A stretch of 64,000 nt of DNA, from the NCBI GenBank assembly GCA_027475525.1, contig JAMWFC010000012.1:405831-469830 (forward strand). The letters are read 5' to 3'. Under the pieces are notes generated by a model. It was not told the origin of the DNA. It saw only the letters and a list, made by a program, of their open reading frames with translations, and ran no database searches. Shown here piece after piece: positions 52,669 through 64,000 of this stretch. Positions within the stretch are counted from its first letter, which is position 1; every line of letters starts with the position of its first letter. The position numbers and the translations under genes are program-made. Origin of the DNA: Macrolepiota albuminosa. Taxonomy: Eukaryota; Basidiomycota; Agaricomycetes; Agaricales; Agaricaceae.

Positions 52669-55136
52669 GTACTTTTTGCAGACAAGGACATTGTGAGTAT
52701 TGTTTAGTCCAGCTGCGTTATGGAGATGGGGTCCTGCATTGTAGTAGTAGTAGTAATGGTTATCCCCTCCTCCATGAGGAGAAAAGGTGCTGAGTGCAGG
52801 ATCCCATCCTCCTGGAGAGCCTTCTCTGGATGGCTCACCTGAGGGCCCTTGACCCAGGAGTCTGCCATCCCAAGAGGGTTCATTCCTGTTAGGAGGAGGC
52901 CCTGGTCTCTACATAGAGAGTGGCAGGGGGGCAGGCCAGTGGATCATTCTCAGAGGTCAACTGGGGGTGGCAGTGGTGGTTGTGGGAGATTCTGTGGCAC
53001 TAGGTTGGTGGGTGGTATTGGGCTGAGTGCCAGGTTGCATAGTGGATGTTTAACTTGGGAGGGATGAGCCTGCATTGGGGGCCATGGGGGTTTTGCAGGT
53101 TGAAGTGGGGCAGAGGGTCATGGCAGAAGTTTGGCTTGGGGGTGCAGGAGCAGTCATGGAAGGCAGGGCTAGGGCTGTCATAGGCACAGGGTGTTGATTA
53201 TCATCACCTTGAGTGAGTTTGTCAATGTAGCACAGCATGTTGTCTGTACTGAGGGTGTTGGCCCAGGGCCTCCCAGAGATTGCTGGTGGCAGGGGTCAGG
53301 CATTGTCCATTTGTAGGAGCAGTTCCAGGGGTCTCTGTGGCTGTCTACAAGTTTTGAAGGTGCTAGGGATAGAGTTAGCCCTACAGCAAGCTGACAGACC
53401 TGGGCAGCAGACTAATTGAATAGCCTGCCTGTTGGGTTGAGGGATCGCAATATAGCTAAGGTGTTCTGTCATTCTTTCTGCTGCCACTGCTCTAGAGTCT
53501 GGACTATAGGAGGTGCCAGAGTTGGCTTCAGAAGTTCCCGTTAGATGTGGATTGAAAAACCAGGGTCCACAGGGTTGTTGAGGAGTTAAGGGGATGAGAA
53601 CTTATAGACTTTGTTAAGCAGTTGCTGCAATTCTTTGTGGAGGATTGTGTTGTGTCTATACTTTACCATGGCCTGTTTTGGGAGCTCTTCCCAAGCGAGT
53701 TGTTCTCCAAATTTGACCAGGCAGTGTGCCTAGTCCTCCAGAGTGCCTTTGAAGTTGTTGTGTCCAAATTCTGTGAGTAATGCTCTTGTCCATTGTGTGA
53801 AGTCCTCCAGCAAAATCCTGAGCAAACAGAGCACCTCATCATATTGACGCTTGTACTCCTTGAGGTGTTGTTGTCCCATCAGTGATGGAGGGGCAGTGGC
53901 CAGGTAGTGTCAAGGCTGGTAGTCATAGTTGAGAGGTCCATAGAGTTGGGAGGCAGGGCATTAGTAACCATAGTAGGGGGTGGGGACAAAGAGATCTTTG
54001 CTCGGGGGAATCAGGCAAGGCCTATTGGGGATGGGTGGGATCTCTGGTAGATCCCCAGAGATGCTCCGGTATGAGAGAACTTCCACAGGTCAAGCCATGG
54101 CTAAGTTGGGCAAAGGGGCCCAGCTGGCTGAGAGCCCTAGGTTGTAGAGAAACAGATCAGAGGCCCAGTGGCAGTGGAGGTGTTGGTGTTTATATAGGAG
54201 AGGTGGGTAGATGGGGCAGAGAGTCTGTGCAGAGTAGTGGTCAGGTACTGGATGTCCATAAGGGTTGATCTGGTAGCTTGTGAGGTAGTAGATATGAGTA
54301 TACATAGCCATCAAGAATGGTGTAAGGAGGAGTCTTGATATTATGTCAGGTTCTGCTGAGTTAGGAGCTTTCCAGGAAAGCAATGCTCTTACAAGGTGAA
54401 CTTGATCTATGTGTACTCAGATGTCTGAAACTCCAGACCATGCTCCAGGGTTCAAGATGCAAACAGGGAATTCCCAGGGTAAGGACTTAGTCTGGGGATC
54501 AGGTGAAGTCAAAGGGATGAGAAGGTTAGGATCAAGTCAAGAACCAGGGGTTCTAAGATGAGACTAGGGTTAATAAACTTTAAGTTGCAAAGTGCATACC
54601 AAACTCAAAAGCATGCAAATAAGTTGAGCATGCCAGTTGAAGCATGCCAGTCAGTGTGTATCAGTCAATCAAAGGGCATGCAAACAATCAATGTAATATC
54701 AAGACTAGCCTACTACAAGTGGTAGCTACTCCTTAAGTACATGCAGGGGTCACTCCAGGTTCCTAGGAAGTTCCAGGATGTCTGGGGCAGTTTTGGAAAT
54801 CAATGAATAGCGGTAAAAGGAGGGGAACTGTATATTGGAAATTGTGCATGCAGAGCACATAATTAATTGGCATGGAGAGAGGCCATGATATGTGATGTGT
54901 GATAGCCAGGGTGATTGCTATGATCTGATTGCTGATTGTGATGTGACAGCTGTGCTGGCAGGTGGTCCTGGAGTCTATGATGCAGGGCTATCAGGAGGCA
55001 TGCATGATGGCAGGGCTTGATGTGCATGATGGTGGAGGGGTGGTTGTGATGGTGGAAGTTGTGTTGTGGGGTCAGTGAGGGGGTCCCAGATGGGGTTCCA
55101 GGAGTATCCCAGGATGGTTCCAGATGGGGGGTCATG
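52669..55136. other. Gypsy D leader and flanking sequence, no gene recognised
   Basis: G-rich on the + strand, many short frames. Some minus-strand Pro/Gln/Ser-rich pieces (for example 53050-53490) may be the N-terminal part of the D gag polyprotein. No LTR or PBS could be fixed. From 54400 on I see nothing interpretable. Confidence 0.45.
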
Positions 55137-55960
55137 ACAGGGACACACACACCTCAGGATGCCTACCAGCATACCATCAGACCACCCAGCAAGCACCCAA
55201 AATGACAAAGGCAATGATAAAATGGCAACACAGCAGAGTTTGATGGCAACACAATTACAGCCAAATTACTGAAATCAATCTCATCAGGCAATCATAAGCC
55301 AATCATGATCAAAACTTGACATACATATCATCATTCCCTCTATCTTCCATGCATCACCATGATTCTGTAATCAACACCACCAATCCCACCACAGCACTAT
55401 GACAAAGGCTCCAGGAGAGAAACAGAGAAGTAAGAAAGGAAACAGAAGCAGGGAGAAAAAGGGAAAAGGACTAGCCAATGAAATCAGTGGAAAAGAGATC
55501 AACCACTATGCTAGGCATCAGACAGGCAACCACCGGTGCCCAGCTCCAGAAAACTTGACAGCCAGGTGTTTAGACCCATTGAAACGCAACAACACATCAT
55601 TACCATGCCAATATGCATGGTCCATGCATAGGGAGGAAAGGTATAAAAGTGGAGGAATAATGGGGGAGTCAGACAAGCAATTGACTTGCCACAGCTTGGA
55701 GTCTCCAGGGAGCAGATATTTTAGGCCAACACAATTAGATTGACTTCAGGTTATTAGTATTAATACTATTTGATGTGTGTGTCAAGTTTTGATCATGATT
55801 GGCTCATGATTGCCTGATAAAATTGATCTTAGTAATTTGGCTGTGATTGCATTGCCATCAAACCCTGCCATGTTGCTGTTTTATTATTGCCTTTGTTGTT
55901 TTGGGTGCTTGCTGAGTGGTTTGGTGGTGTGCTGGTAGGCATTCTGAGGTGTGTGTGCTC
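55137..55960. repeat. 820-bp inverted-repeat structure
   Basis: Arms of about 185-195 bp (55139-55325 and 55770-55960) are inverted copies, roughly 85% alike by eye. Outer ends carry CACACACACCTCAG and CTGAGGTGTGTGTG, inner ends TGTCAAGTTTTGATC. The 430-bp loop has a TATA-like GGTATAAAAGTGG near 55638. It may be a nonautonomous foldback element or two LTR ends in opposite orientation. No duplication was found. Confidence 0.7.
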
Positions 55961-56572
55961 CAGTCTACAGTTTTTGACCATTATGAGAGCTTATAGTTTT
56001 CAGCTATCTCATATGAACTTACAATGTTTTAATAAAATAAACATTTTATATATTTGTCATTCCTCAGTCTCTGTCTCTGATTTGAGACAGATGTATCACC
56101 TCCCCCACACCATCTACTGACTGCCCTCATTTAGCATGCCAGCCTGACTATGTTCTCAACTTTTTCTTGGCTTCAGCAGGAAAACTTTTCCTGCACAAAA
56201 GTTTTTCTTTTACCTCCTATGCACTTCCCTCTTATTTTTCTCCCAATTGCAGCTGCCACCATACAAAATGACTGACTATGCCACATGTGGTGTTCATAGC
56301 TCCCTCTACTGCTTCATGCAGACTGGCTGGTGCCAAGTTGCATCCCTAAGTTGTTATTTCAACTTCTTTCAAACTGCCTGTTCTGCCTCTCCCAAACCTG
56401 CCTGCCCCCATTGACTATTGTGGTCAGTTCCAGCACACCGTCAAGCATGATAGAAACAAGATCATTACAGCTATCTTCAAATACCCATGGTTTGCAGAAG
56501 CAGCCATGGGTCTTTGTGCAACAGTCAAGTCTTTTCCTGGCATACCTGCTGACCATGCTTGATACTTAGGCA
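55961..56572. other. Noncoding or decayed sequence left of the antisense exons
   Basis: AT-rich to about 56100, then short broken frames on the + strand, including a stretch near 56455-56560 (AIFKYPWFAEAAMGL) that looks protein-derived. No family assigned. Confidence 0.35.
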
Positions 56573-57444
56573 GTGCCAGCTGGGTTTGTTTTTTTCTTCT
56601 CCTTTTTCTTCTTTCTTCTGTCTGATGCTTCTTGCAGTGCTTTTCTGATGAGAGCTCCTTCATCCATTTTATTGACCAGAAAGGTCTCTGTGAGACTCTT
56701 TCTGAGATCCTCCTCTCACTTGACCATGGTGCTACTGATGATTCCAGTGATATCAAGGCCTTCTTTTTTTTGCAAAGGCCCTCATTGCTACTGGCCAGCA
56801 TGAGAAACTCAGAAAGGAGCATGAGGAGGTAAGCTTACTTTTCAGCTTGTTTTTCAACCTCAATTGCTCATTTTCTGGGTTGCAGGCACAGCGTTGTGCT
56901 CAAGACAAAGACATCAAGATGCTCAGTATGCCAGCTTCTTGCCCAGTCAAGCTCTGGGCTAACATAAGTCTTAGCTCACAAGTTTGACCTAGTAGCGCAA
57001 CACTTAGACATGCTAATGCTGTCTCTTTCCCCCTTTTAGGTTGAGCCCAAGGAGAAACCAAAGGCAAAGAAGCTTAAGGTGCAGCCCTCTCTGGGTGCGT
57101 TCTTACTTCATCATCTTGTTTTGATAAACACTGGTCTCTCAGCTAATCACCTCCTTGGCAATGAAGCTATGCTGGCATTGCTTTCCAAAGTCAATCAAGT
57201 TCTCAACTCTATTCAGCTGGCCAATGACAACAAGGTGGTTTCCCATGCTGACCTCCAAAAGCATTTTGATGCTGTCAATTTAGCTGTGCAGTACCAGCTT
57301 TATCAACTTGACATTTCATTGCAGACTTTTAAGCTTATTTTGGACTATTGTGCTTGTCTCAGCAAGACTCTTGGTCCTTCTGAGGTTGACCAAGCTGGTT
57401 CATTGCTGCACTTCCTTCAAGTCTCACTGCCAGTGCATCCTTAG
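56573..57444 (+). pseudogene. Decayed intron-bearing ORF antisense to Gypsy E
   Basis: Protein-like segments on the + strand, opposite to Gypsy E pol: one at about 56630-56830 (SSFIHFIDQKGLCETLSEILLS in part), then an intron 56830-56885 with donor GTAAGC and acceptor TTGCAG. A short exon (AQRCAQDKD) follows, then an acceptor CCCCCTTTTAG near 57039 and an open exon to 57444. That exon starts VEPKEKPKAKKLK and continues with a helical region (LLSKVNQVLNSIQ). Its place and orientation mirror the antisense genes of the young Gypsy, but no sequence similarity was clear. Stops and lost CpG mark it as dead. Confidence 0.45.
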
Positions 57445-58357
57445 TAGCTTCCAATGTCCAATGTCTGTATCATTACTCAAGACTGCTTATTTACAGCCCA
57501 GAAATGATGACTCTGATATCGAGTTTCAAGACCTTCTACAGAAGAAGTCTGAAAACTCCATGGCAGTATAAATGGCTCCCTCATTGCAAACACCAGTTCT
57601 GTGTCTGCCTAGTCTAGCTCTAAAATAATCTCCCCTTTCCATTAACTCCATGTACCCAATAAATTCCTTTGCTCCAAAATGTTGCAACATTAAGTTTTAT
57701 TTTAAAACCTAATAAGTTTGTCATTATTTCTTTTGCCTGATTTTTTTGTCTCCTCTCTTGGGATTTGAACTCTCAATGCTGGTACAGCACCCATGTTTAA
57801 TCAAAAAGCTTGTTTCTCTCTAGTTTTAAATGTGAATCTTGACTTATAAGTCAATGTTTTAGTGCTTCACTGGGGGTTCAAACTCAAACGTTGGCACTCT
57901 ACTCTCTTGTTCCTTTAGAACTTTGTCTCTTGACTGGTCTTGAACTTGAGTGCCAACATATAGCATCAATGTTTGACTCTATATTAGATCATGGACTAGG
58001 TTTGTACTGTAGCCTGATTAGACTAGTCTCCTTCTTGAGTGGTCCCTTTTACTGCCAACACCTTTTTCCTTGTACTATTAAACCCAGAATAGGCCTGAAC
58101 TATTGTTATTTCTTTAGAAATATAATTCATCTTTCTAGATTTTAATCAGTTGGTGAGAGACCCAACTCCTGGTCAGTGGGCTCATGGAGCCTTACTGTAC
58201 CAAATAAGATGTTCTTGGTGACTGACTCTGTCGATTTTTGTAGTTCCTTTCTTAGCTCTTTTAGCTTAGCAGGTATAATATCCATCCACTTCTCTATGTC
58301 TTGAGGCAAAGTCAGCTTTTTGCAAGCCTTATAAGGTACAACTCAAAAAGCAGATAC
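57445..58357. other. Spacer between antisense ORF and Gypsy E integrase, no gene
   Basis: AT-rich sequence with short frames only. It corresponds to the 3' side of the Gypsy E pol gene. Confidence 0.45.
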
Positions 58358-60303
58358 TCATGCTTGCCAAACTGACCTATCTAGTTCTGCTACAATGTAA
58401 TTACCACCCTGAGTCTTGGCAATTACTACCATAGGCCCATGAAACCATGGCAACATCTTAGCACTGAATGAACTTTCAGTAATCATGTTTTTGACTAGGA
58501 CTAAGTCCAATGGTTTAAAATTGAAGTCTTTGATTGAGTTTTTATGCTCTTCTGCAAACTTCAATGCCCATTGGAGCTTAGCCTTCCCAACCCACTCTCT
58601 CATTTCCTCTACATGTTGATGGTGTTTGGCTAGAGCTCTAGCACAATAGCCAATCAACTCCTCAGTAGTCAGAGGTCCTTCTGATAATTCTACCAGCTAT
58701 GTGGCCTCTGCTAGATCCAAGGGTAGAGTAGGATGAGCACCAGTGACCATGAAGTATGGTGAACATCCAAACCTCTGTCTAATGATTATGTGGTCACTCC
58801 ACATTACATGGTAGAAGAACCAAAACCACTTGGTGCAATCCTCACAGGCTTTGAACAAAGCTTGCCTGACATCCTAATGAGGTCTTAGAATCCTACCATT
58901 AGCTGGTGAGTTGTAAGGGAAGATAGTAATACCTCTAATCCCATACTTCTTTTCCAACCAGGCAGTAACCTGCTTGAACTGTCCAGCATTATCTGTGATA
59001 ATTTCTGCAATGCAGCCCCAGCAGCAAATCACATCCTCAAATAACCATTGACCAATAGTTTTATGGTTTTCCTTCCTCAGGGGTCTATCTTCCATCCAAG
59101 AAGACAAGGCACATCTGCCATGTACTTACAGCTATTGGAGGCTGGTGTCATGTGCATGGTGTCAATGTGAATTGTTTGGAAGATGAAGGGAGTATAAGTT
59201 ACAGTTGGTTCTCTGTTGACTACTGTCTTCTGTCTGATTTGACAATTGTGACAAGTCTCAATATACCACTGTACATCCCCTTCTAGGCCAGGCCACCAGA
59301 AGTGCTCCTGTATAAGCATCCTGGTAGCATAGGCTCCCCTATATCCTAAAGCATCATGGGCTGATTTAAGCATGAACAATTGTCTATCAATTTCGACTAC
59401 TAGTTTATGTTTCTCCTCATGACTGTGCTTATACAACCTCCCTCTCCTATCAAAGAAGAATTGCCTAGCAAACTTCTCAAACTTTTCTAGATCCCAGCCT
59501 TGTAGATTCTTGGGTTCTGTACCTGGGTCCTGCAACCAACTCTGAACAGTAAGTAGCAGATTGTCCCAGTCTTCATCCTCACTACCTTTCCAGTGTTCCA
59601 GGTAAGTTTGTGTCTTCTACTCCTGCTTCTTGGTCTTCCACTGGTAACAGAGGCATGGTCATAGCTAGTACTGCTACTGGATTCATGCTTGTCACTGGTG
59701 TTTGACTCAAGACTCCATTCCTAAGCTCCTGCTCCTAGGACCTGGCTTTACTAAGTTCTTGCTCAAAGTCTGATATCTCAGTAGCTACCATGTTTAGATA
59801 GTCTCCTCTAGTATCAATTTGGTCTGCAAACTCTTCAAGTTCCAAGGGTTCCCAGTCCTCCCAACCAGGTACATTATTGATCTTGTCTGGATACTCATAG
59901 TTCATAGACTTGGGTTAATCCATTAACTCAGAATCAACTGGTGGGTACTCCTCATCTCCTGGCTGCTTAGTCCACCATGACAAGCCATCCACACTGAAGG
60001 TTTTGCCTGGCACATGCCTCAAGGTAAAGTGGTAGAGTAGAACATTCTCAATCCATCTCATGATGGTGGCATTGGGTCCTACTCCTGGATTTTCTAGCAT
60101 CCCTTTCAGATACTTGGCATCTGTCTCTATCACTAGTTTTCTACAACCAACTAGCCAATATTTGTTGACTAGCAGAGATCTCATGAGACCATACAGCTCT
60201 CTTTTTGGTTGAGAAAATCTAGCTTCATTGCAGAGCACTGTTCTTCTCCCCAAGTGAAAGGTACCTCATTCTGAGTAAGCTTATTTATAGGTGCTGCTAC
60301 CTT
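58358..60303 (-). pseudogene. Gypsy E RNase H and integrase, old relative of the 13.6-kb Gypsy
   Basis: RNase H is at 60253-59915 (RFSQPKRELYGLMRSL, then ETDAKYLKGML and VDGLSWW), matching the young Gypsy pol block for block (YSQPKLELYGLFRS; VDARYIKGML). The integrase zinc domain is at 59535-59200 (FWWPGLEGDVQWYIETCHNC), catalytic parts near 59160 (IDTMHM) and 58990 (TDNAGQF), and a C-terminal part at 58657-58358 (GGNYIVAELDRSV). RT and gag are missing to the right, where solo LTR C2 and Copia A2 begin. Multiple stops; CpG-depleted. Confidence 0.9.
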
Positions 60304-60330
60304 GGCATAGTCCTTGATTGGCAGAGGAAG

Positions 60331-60829
60331 TGTCAGGGGACTCCTCATTTCTTCCATTTCTCACTCCTTATCTCTTCACTCTCCTTCCATTCATTCTCTT
60401 ATTTCTTCTGACATTATTTCATTTTACTGTTTCTATTCTTTCAACACTATCTGTTAGTACTACTCTCAGCCCTTGAGATGCTCTGGTTCTTTAGCCACCA
60501 TTCAGACAAGTGTAGGCCCACTCGGCACTGCTTCCAGACTGCTTATATAAGCCAGAGTTTGCCAGAGTTTGCCCCTTATTTGTACAAGTGTTTGTGTAGG
60601 CAATTTTCAAGTTTTTAAGGTTTTGTTGTACTGTACAGTTGTTTCCCATGCTTCAGAGGCCCCAGAAGCATCCAACCTGGCATAGGGAATCCCTAGACTT
60701 GTTCTCTTTGGATCTCCCTCTGCCAGGTGAGTAGCTACCTTGATATTGTCAGTATATATTCTAATACACTTTGGATCTCCCTCTGCCAGCTGTGTGACTG
60801 AGCCACAGCCTCTAGAGGTTGCCCTTACA
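60331..60829 (+). mobile_element. Solo LTR C2 (499 bp)
   Basis: Same length and ends as C1 (TGTCAGGGGACT...GCCCTTACA), with perfect duplications ggaag (60326-60330, 60830-60834). It inserted into the Gypsy E remnant. Confidence 0.95.
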
Positions 60830-60849
60830 GGAAGATCCAAAGTATATTA

Positions 60850-61201
60850 TGTTGGAACATCAGATGTGACGATGTGAAGAGTGAGTGAAAGGTAATATCA
60901 CGAACCATTGTCATCAGTCTGGTGGCCACCGCTGCTTTGTCCGATATAACATATAATAGATAGCTAGCGTACCGAAGTACCCTCAGTTGGTTTACACACT
61001 ACTGAGGGTACGTTATCCACGATTACTGCACACCCATATTTATACTAACCACGCTCATACCTAGAATATCGGCTTACTGTGTAATATTCTAGGTACATAC
61101 AATACAGTTGGTTTACACACTACTGAGGAATATCGGCTTACTGTGTAATATTCTAGGTGTAGACGACGGTCTACTTACAGCTGCTAGTTCTAGTTCTAAC
61201 A
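60850..61201 (+). repeat. Copia A2 5' LTR
   Basis: 352 bp, TGTTGGAACATC to TTCTAACA, aligned end to end with the A1 LTRs. Carries the GTACCCTCAG/CTGAGGGTAC hairpin near 60977 and two copies of TCGGCTTACTGTGTAATATT. Confidence 0.95.
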
Positions 61202-61212
61202 GGTTATGGGCC
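61202..61212 (+). promoter_or_regulatory. Copia A2 primer-binding site
   Basis: GGTTATGGGCC directly after the LTR. Confidence 0.8.
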
Positions 61213-61459
61213 TTATCGAGTGGACTACCTAAGACGTACTGCCACTCGTTGGAACTTTTCCCTTCTCGTCTTTGTCTTGGCGCCGATCGCACCGGGCCAC
61301 CCCATTTTGGAGCTTTCTCCAGATTTGGTACATCCTTTTGTTGTCGGATAATCCTTTTGATTGTCCGCCTTGTTTCGCCCAGCCCCGGAAACAAGGAACC
61401 GTCGCTTGCCTGACCAGAAGACGACGTTTTCTTACCCACACGTACCCTGAAATATCTCG

Positions 61460-64000
61460 ATGTCTCTCAATACCCCCCCCTCTATCCCTGCTATCTCTGT
61501 CCGTGGCGCAGACTGGAAGTCCGATAAATTCAATCGAAATTCCCCCACGTCCAACTTCTCGAAGTGGTCCAAAGCTCTGAAGATCCACCTCTCACTCCTA
61601 GGCCTAAAGTCCTATGTCTTCGCGCCGTTCGTAGCCGTGCCGAGTGCAAAGAGCGAGCCCGTCGCACACCAGAACTGGTGCGCAAATGACGACCTCGCAC
61701 GAGCAATCATCATGACGGCAATCGATGAATCTGAATACAAAGGGCTCGACGAAGACAAGACAGCGGCGAATCTCTACGCACAGATAAAGACCCGCGCGGA
61801 AGGAGAGGGACCTGTACGGATGGTCGCCCTCATACAGGAGGTACTGAAGATTCAGTGCTCACCTGAGGAACCGCTGACAGTTACTGCGAAACGGATTTGC
61901 GATATTGTCAGCCGGATCTTTGCGATACAGTCGTTGGACGAAGACCTCTTCAAATGCGTAGTCCTCCTTAACAGCCCGAGTGACCCCCAGTACTCTGCCG
62001 TGCAGACCCAGGTGTCACGCGGTCTCGCTGATTCCACGACGGCCAACCCGTATAAATCAGACAATATCCGGAAGCTCCTTGAGACCGTGCAGAACCTCAC
62101 TCACCTCAAAACCAGCTCATCCGGCCTCTCCACAGACACCGCACTTGCCGCGTCCACACGAGGCCGTTTTCGCTCGCCGAGACCCAACCTCCCTGGTCAT
62201 GACCACGCTGCCGGAGTCAAATGCTGTGCGACGTGCGCCACACACAATCGACCGTGCGGTGGGCACGAAGCACAGTACTGCGCACACCCCGGCGGGGCTA
62301 TGGAAAAGGATGGTTTCAACGCCGCGCGTGATGCTGCACGCGCTGCCGCTCCTAGCCGTCATGCGAAAAACAAAAGCACCGGCAATAAAGTATACACGCA
62401 GCTCACCGGCCCGAAAGGCAAGGTCTACCTCGTTGAGGAAGGAGCCCTGGGGAAGCTACAGACGCTGAGCGAGGAAGCGACACCGTCCGGATTCGCAGGC
62501 CTAGTCACCGACGACCTCTCTTCGGTCCCCGCCACTTGCAACACCGAGTGGGAAGGCTGGATGGCAGTAATCGTTGAGGAGGAGAACAACATTGTTAGCG
62601 TCATCGATCAACCAGCAACGATTAACGATCCACTCACAAAGGGATCAACTGACCAGCTCCAAACGCCAATGGCTCTCTCCGCAACAGCAGATCACCTATT
62701 TTTTATCGACTCAGGCGCCACAGTCCACATCTCGCCCTATAAATCTGATTTCCACACGCTTCAACCCATCACTCCTAAAGCCATCAAAGGAGTCGGCGGC
62801 TCGACAATATCGGCCCAAGGGATAGGAAACGTCACACTGCACACATCTGAAGGGAAGTTACTCACCCTCAAGAACGTCCTATATGTCCCCGATTCCACTG
62901 TCCGCCTCGTCTCAGTCAGCCGCGTTGCCGCGGACAGTAACGCGCACTCTCAATTCAATGACCGCGAAGTCCGAATCGTAGATCACGTCACCCACAACAT
63001 CATCGCACGAGGACCCCTAATCAAGGAGAAAGGACTTTACACCATCGACCTTTCACCCACCACCGCGGAACACGCCTACACGGTTAGCCAAGGAGTCAAT
63101 ATAGAGACTTGGCACCGCCGTCTCGGACACGCAAACTATCAAGCGATCCTCCACTTAGCCCGCGATCGTAAGATCAAAGGTGCATCCAACCTTCATTCCT
63201 CTCTGCCACCGAAGTGTAACAGCTGCATCCTGGGAAAACAGACCAGATCCCCAGTACCGGTAGCACAAGAGGAAGGACGCAGAGGGTCGCGGAAATTAGA
63301 GATCGTGTGGGCAGACCTGATGGGACCGGTAAATGTGCGATCCAAGTCTGGTAATCACTACATACTAGATATTGTTGATGATTACACCAACATGACGTGG
63401 TCCATTCCCTTGAAGTCAAAAGACGAAGCGTTCGTGGCACTGAAGGCGTGGGAACTGACACGAGAAAATGAAACTGGCTTGAAGGTTGGAAAATACCGCA
63501 CCGGATTCGATGGCGAGCTCTATAGCAGAGATATGGACAAATGGCTAAAGTCCAGAGGAGTCTTGAGCAAACATAGTGCACCGTACACGTCAGCTCATAT
63601 CGGACGAGTCGAGAGGATGCACCGCACCTTAATGGGAAAAGCATGAAGTATGAGGATAGACTCACACTGCCCAGAGTACCTCTGGGACGAATTCTACCTC
63701 ACAGCCGCTCATCTCCACACGAGAACTCCCACTAAGTCACTAAATGGACGCACACCACACGAGTTATGGTTCGGACGCGAACCTGACTACTCTTACATGC
63801 GTGAGATCGGATGCCGCGCTTTCGTATTTGTGCAAACTCACAACCCCAAAGTAAAACCCAGATCTGTAGAGTGTATTCTGATCGGATACGGGCAGAACTC
63901 GAAAACATACCGATGTTGGGACAACGTCAACCGCAAAGTATACCAATCGTTTCACGTGAAGTTTATCGAGAGCCATGAGACTCAGTCGAATAACGTCGCA
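61460..64000 (+). pseudogene. Copia A2 gag-pol (partial), one premature TGA
   Basis: Open for 728 codons from the ATG at 61460 to TGA at 63644-63646, then open in the same frame to the window end. Gag has a Cys/His knuckle (CCATCATHNRPCGGH, then YCAHPGGAME) near 62230-62300. Protease has FIDSGATVHISP near 62705. Integrase has WHRRLGHANYQ, CNSCILGKQTRSP, VWADLMGP, GFDGELYS and IGRVERMHRT. The stop falls at GKA-(R)-SMRIDS. A1 has CAA at this codon, so an ancestral CGA explains both. RT and RNase H should follow beyond the window. Confidence 0.93.

Larger units (their letters stand above)
60850..64000 (+). mobile_element. Copia A2, young copy, open at right window edge
   Basis: 5' LTR 60850-61201, PBS, leader and a long gag-pol frame that leaves the window. 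Same family as A1 but with CpG sites kept. The 3' LTR and target duplication lie outside the window. Confidence 0.93.

Overview
The window looks like a transposon-rich stretch of a basidiomycete (probably Agaricomycotina) genome. The pointers are a DUF6533-type membrane-protein gene, introns of about 50-60 bp with GT...CTAAC...AG signals, a basidiomycete-style tyrosine recombinase, and Copia, Gypsy, Helitron and Tc1 elements. Nothing bacterial is present. I found no tRNA or rRNA genes and no CRISPR array.

Layout. Positions 1-6493 hold a decayed Helitron on the minus strand, open at the window edge. Positions about 6.9-12.6 kb are the only host-like island: an AT-rich spacer, the DUF6533 gene (8342-9870, minus) and a frameshifted tyrosine-recombinase pseudogene (11190-12404, minus). 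Positions 12595-47566 are one nest of transposons inside a single old Copia element (A1). A1 is interrupted by Copia B (holding solo LTR C1), by a reversed solo LTR C3 (holding Copia2, which holds a 13.6-kb Gypsy), by a SINE-like insert, and by a Tc1/mariner element (holding Copia3). Nearly every junction is fixed by a target-site duplication. Positions 48.8-60.3 kb hold older remnants: Gypsy D, an 820-bp inverted-repeat structure and Gypsy E. A second perfect solo LTR C (60331-60829) and a young Copia of the A family (A2, 60850 to the window end) follow.

Most notable biology. The 13.6-kb Gypsy has identical 1043-bp LTRs and an intact pol. Between pol and its 3' LTR it carries about 5 kb with three genes in antisense orientation. 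The first is interrupted by seven or eight introns of 51-58 bp and encodes a Zn2Cys6-like cysteine cluster. An antisense gene can keep its introns through retrotransposition because the sense genomic RNA cannot be spliced at them. The older Gypsy E has intron-bearing ORFs in the same relative place.

Most notable data-quality signal. Nine tandem duplications, in two unrelated elements, all have a period of exactly 77 bp. Collapsing each of the six that fall in coding sequence restores the reading frame. This is what unmerged k=77 overlaps at contig joins would give, so several apparent breaks in the Helitron and the Gypsy gag are probably not real.

Decay pattern. Old copies are stripped of CpG, and young copies are interrupted mainly by nonsense codons explained by C-to-T change, often CGA to TGA. 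This points to CpG methylation and deamination or a RIP-like process.
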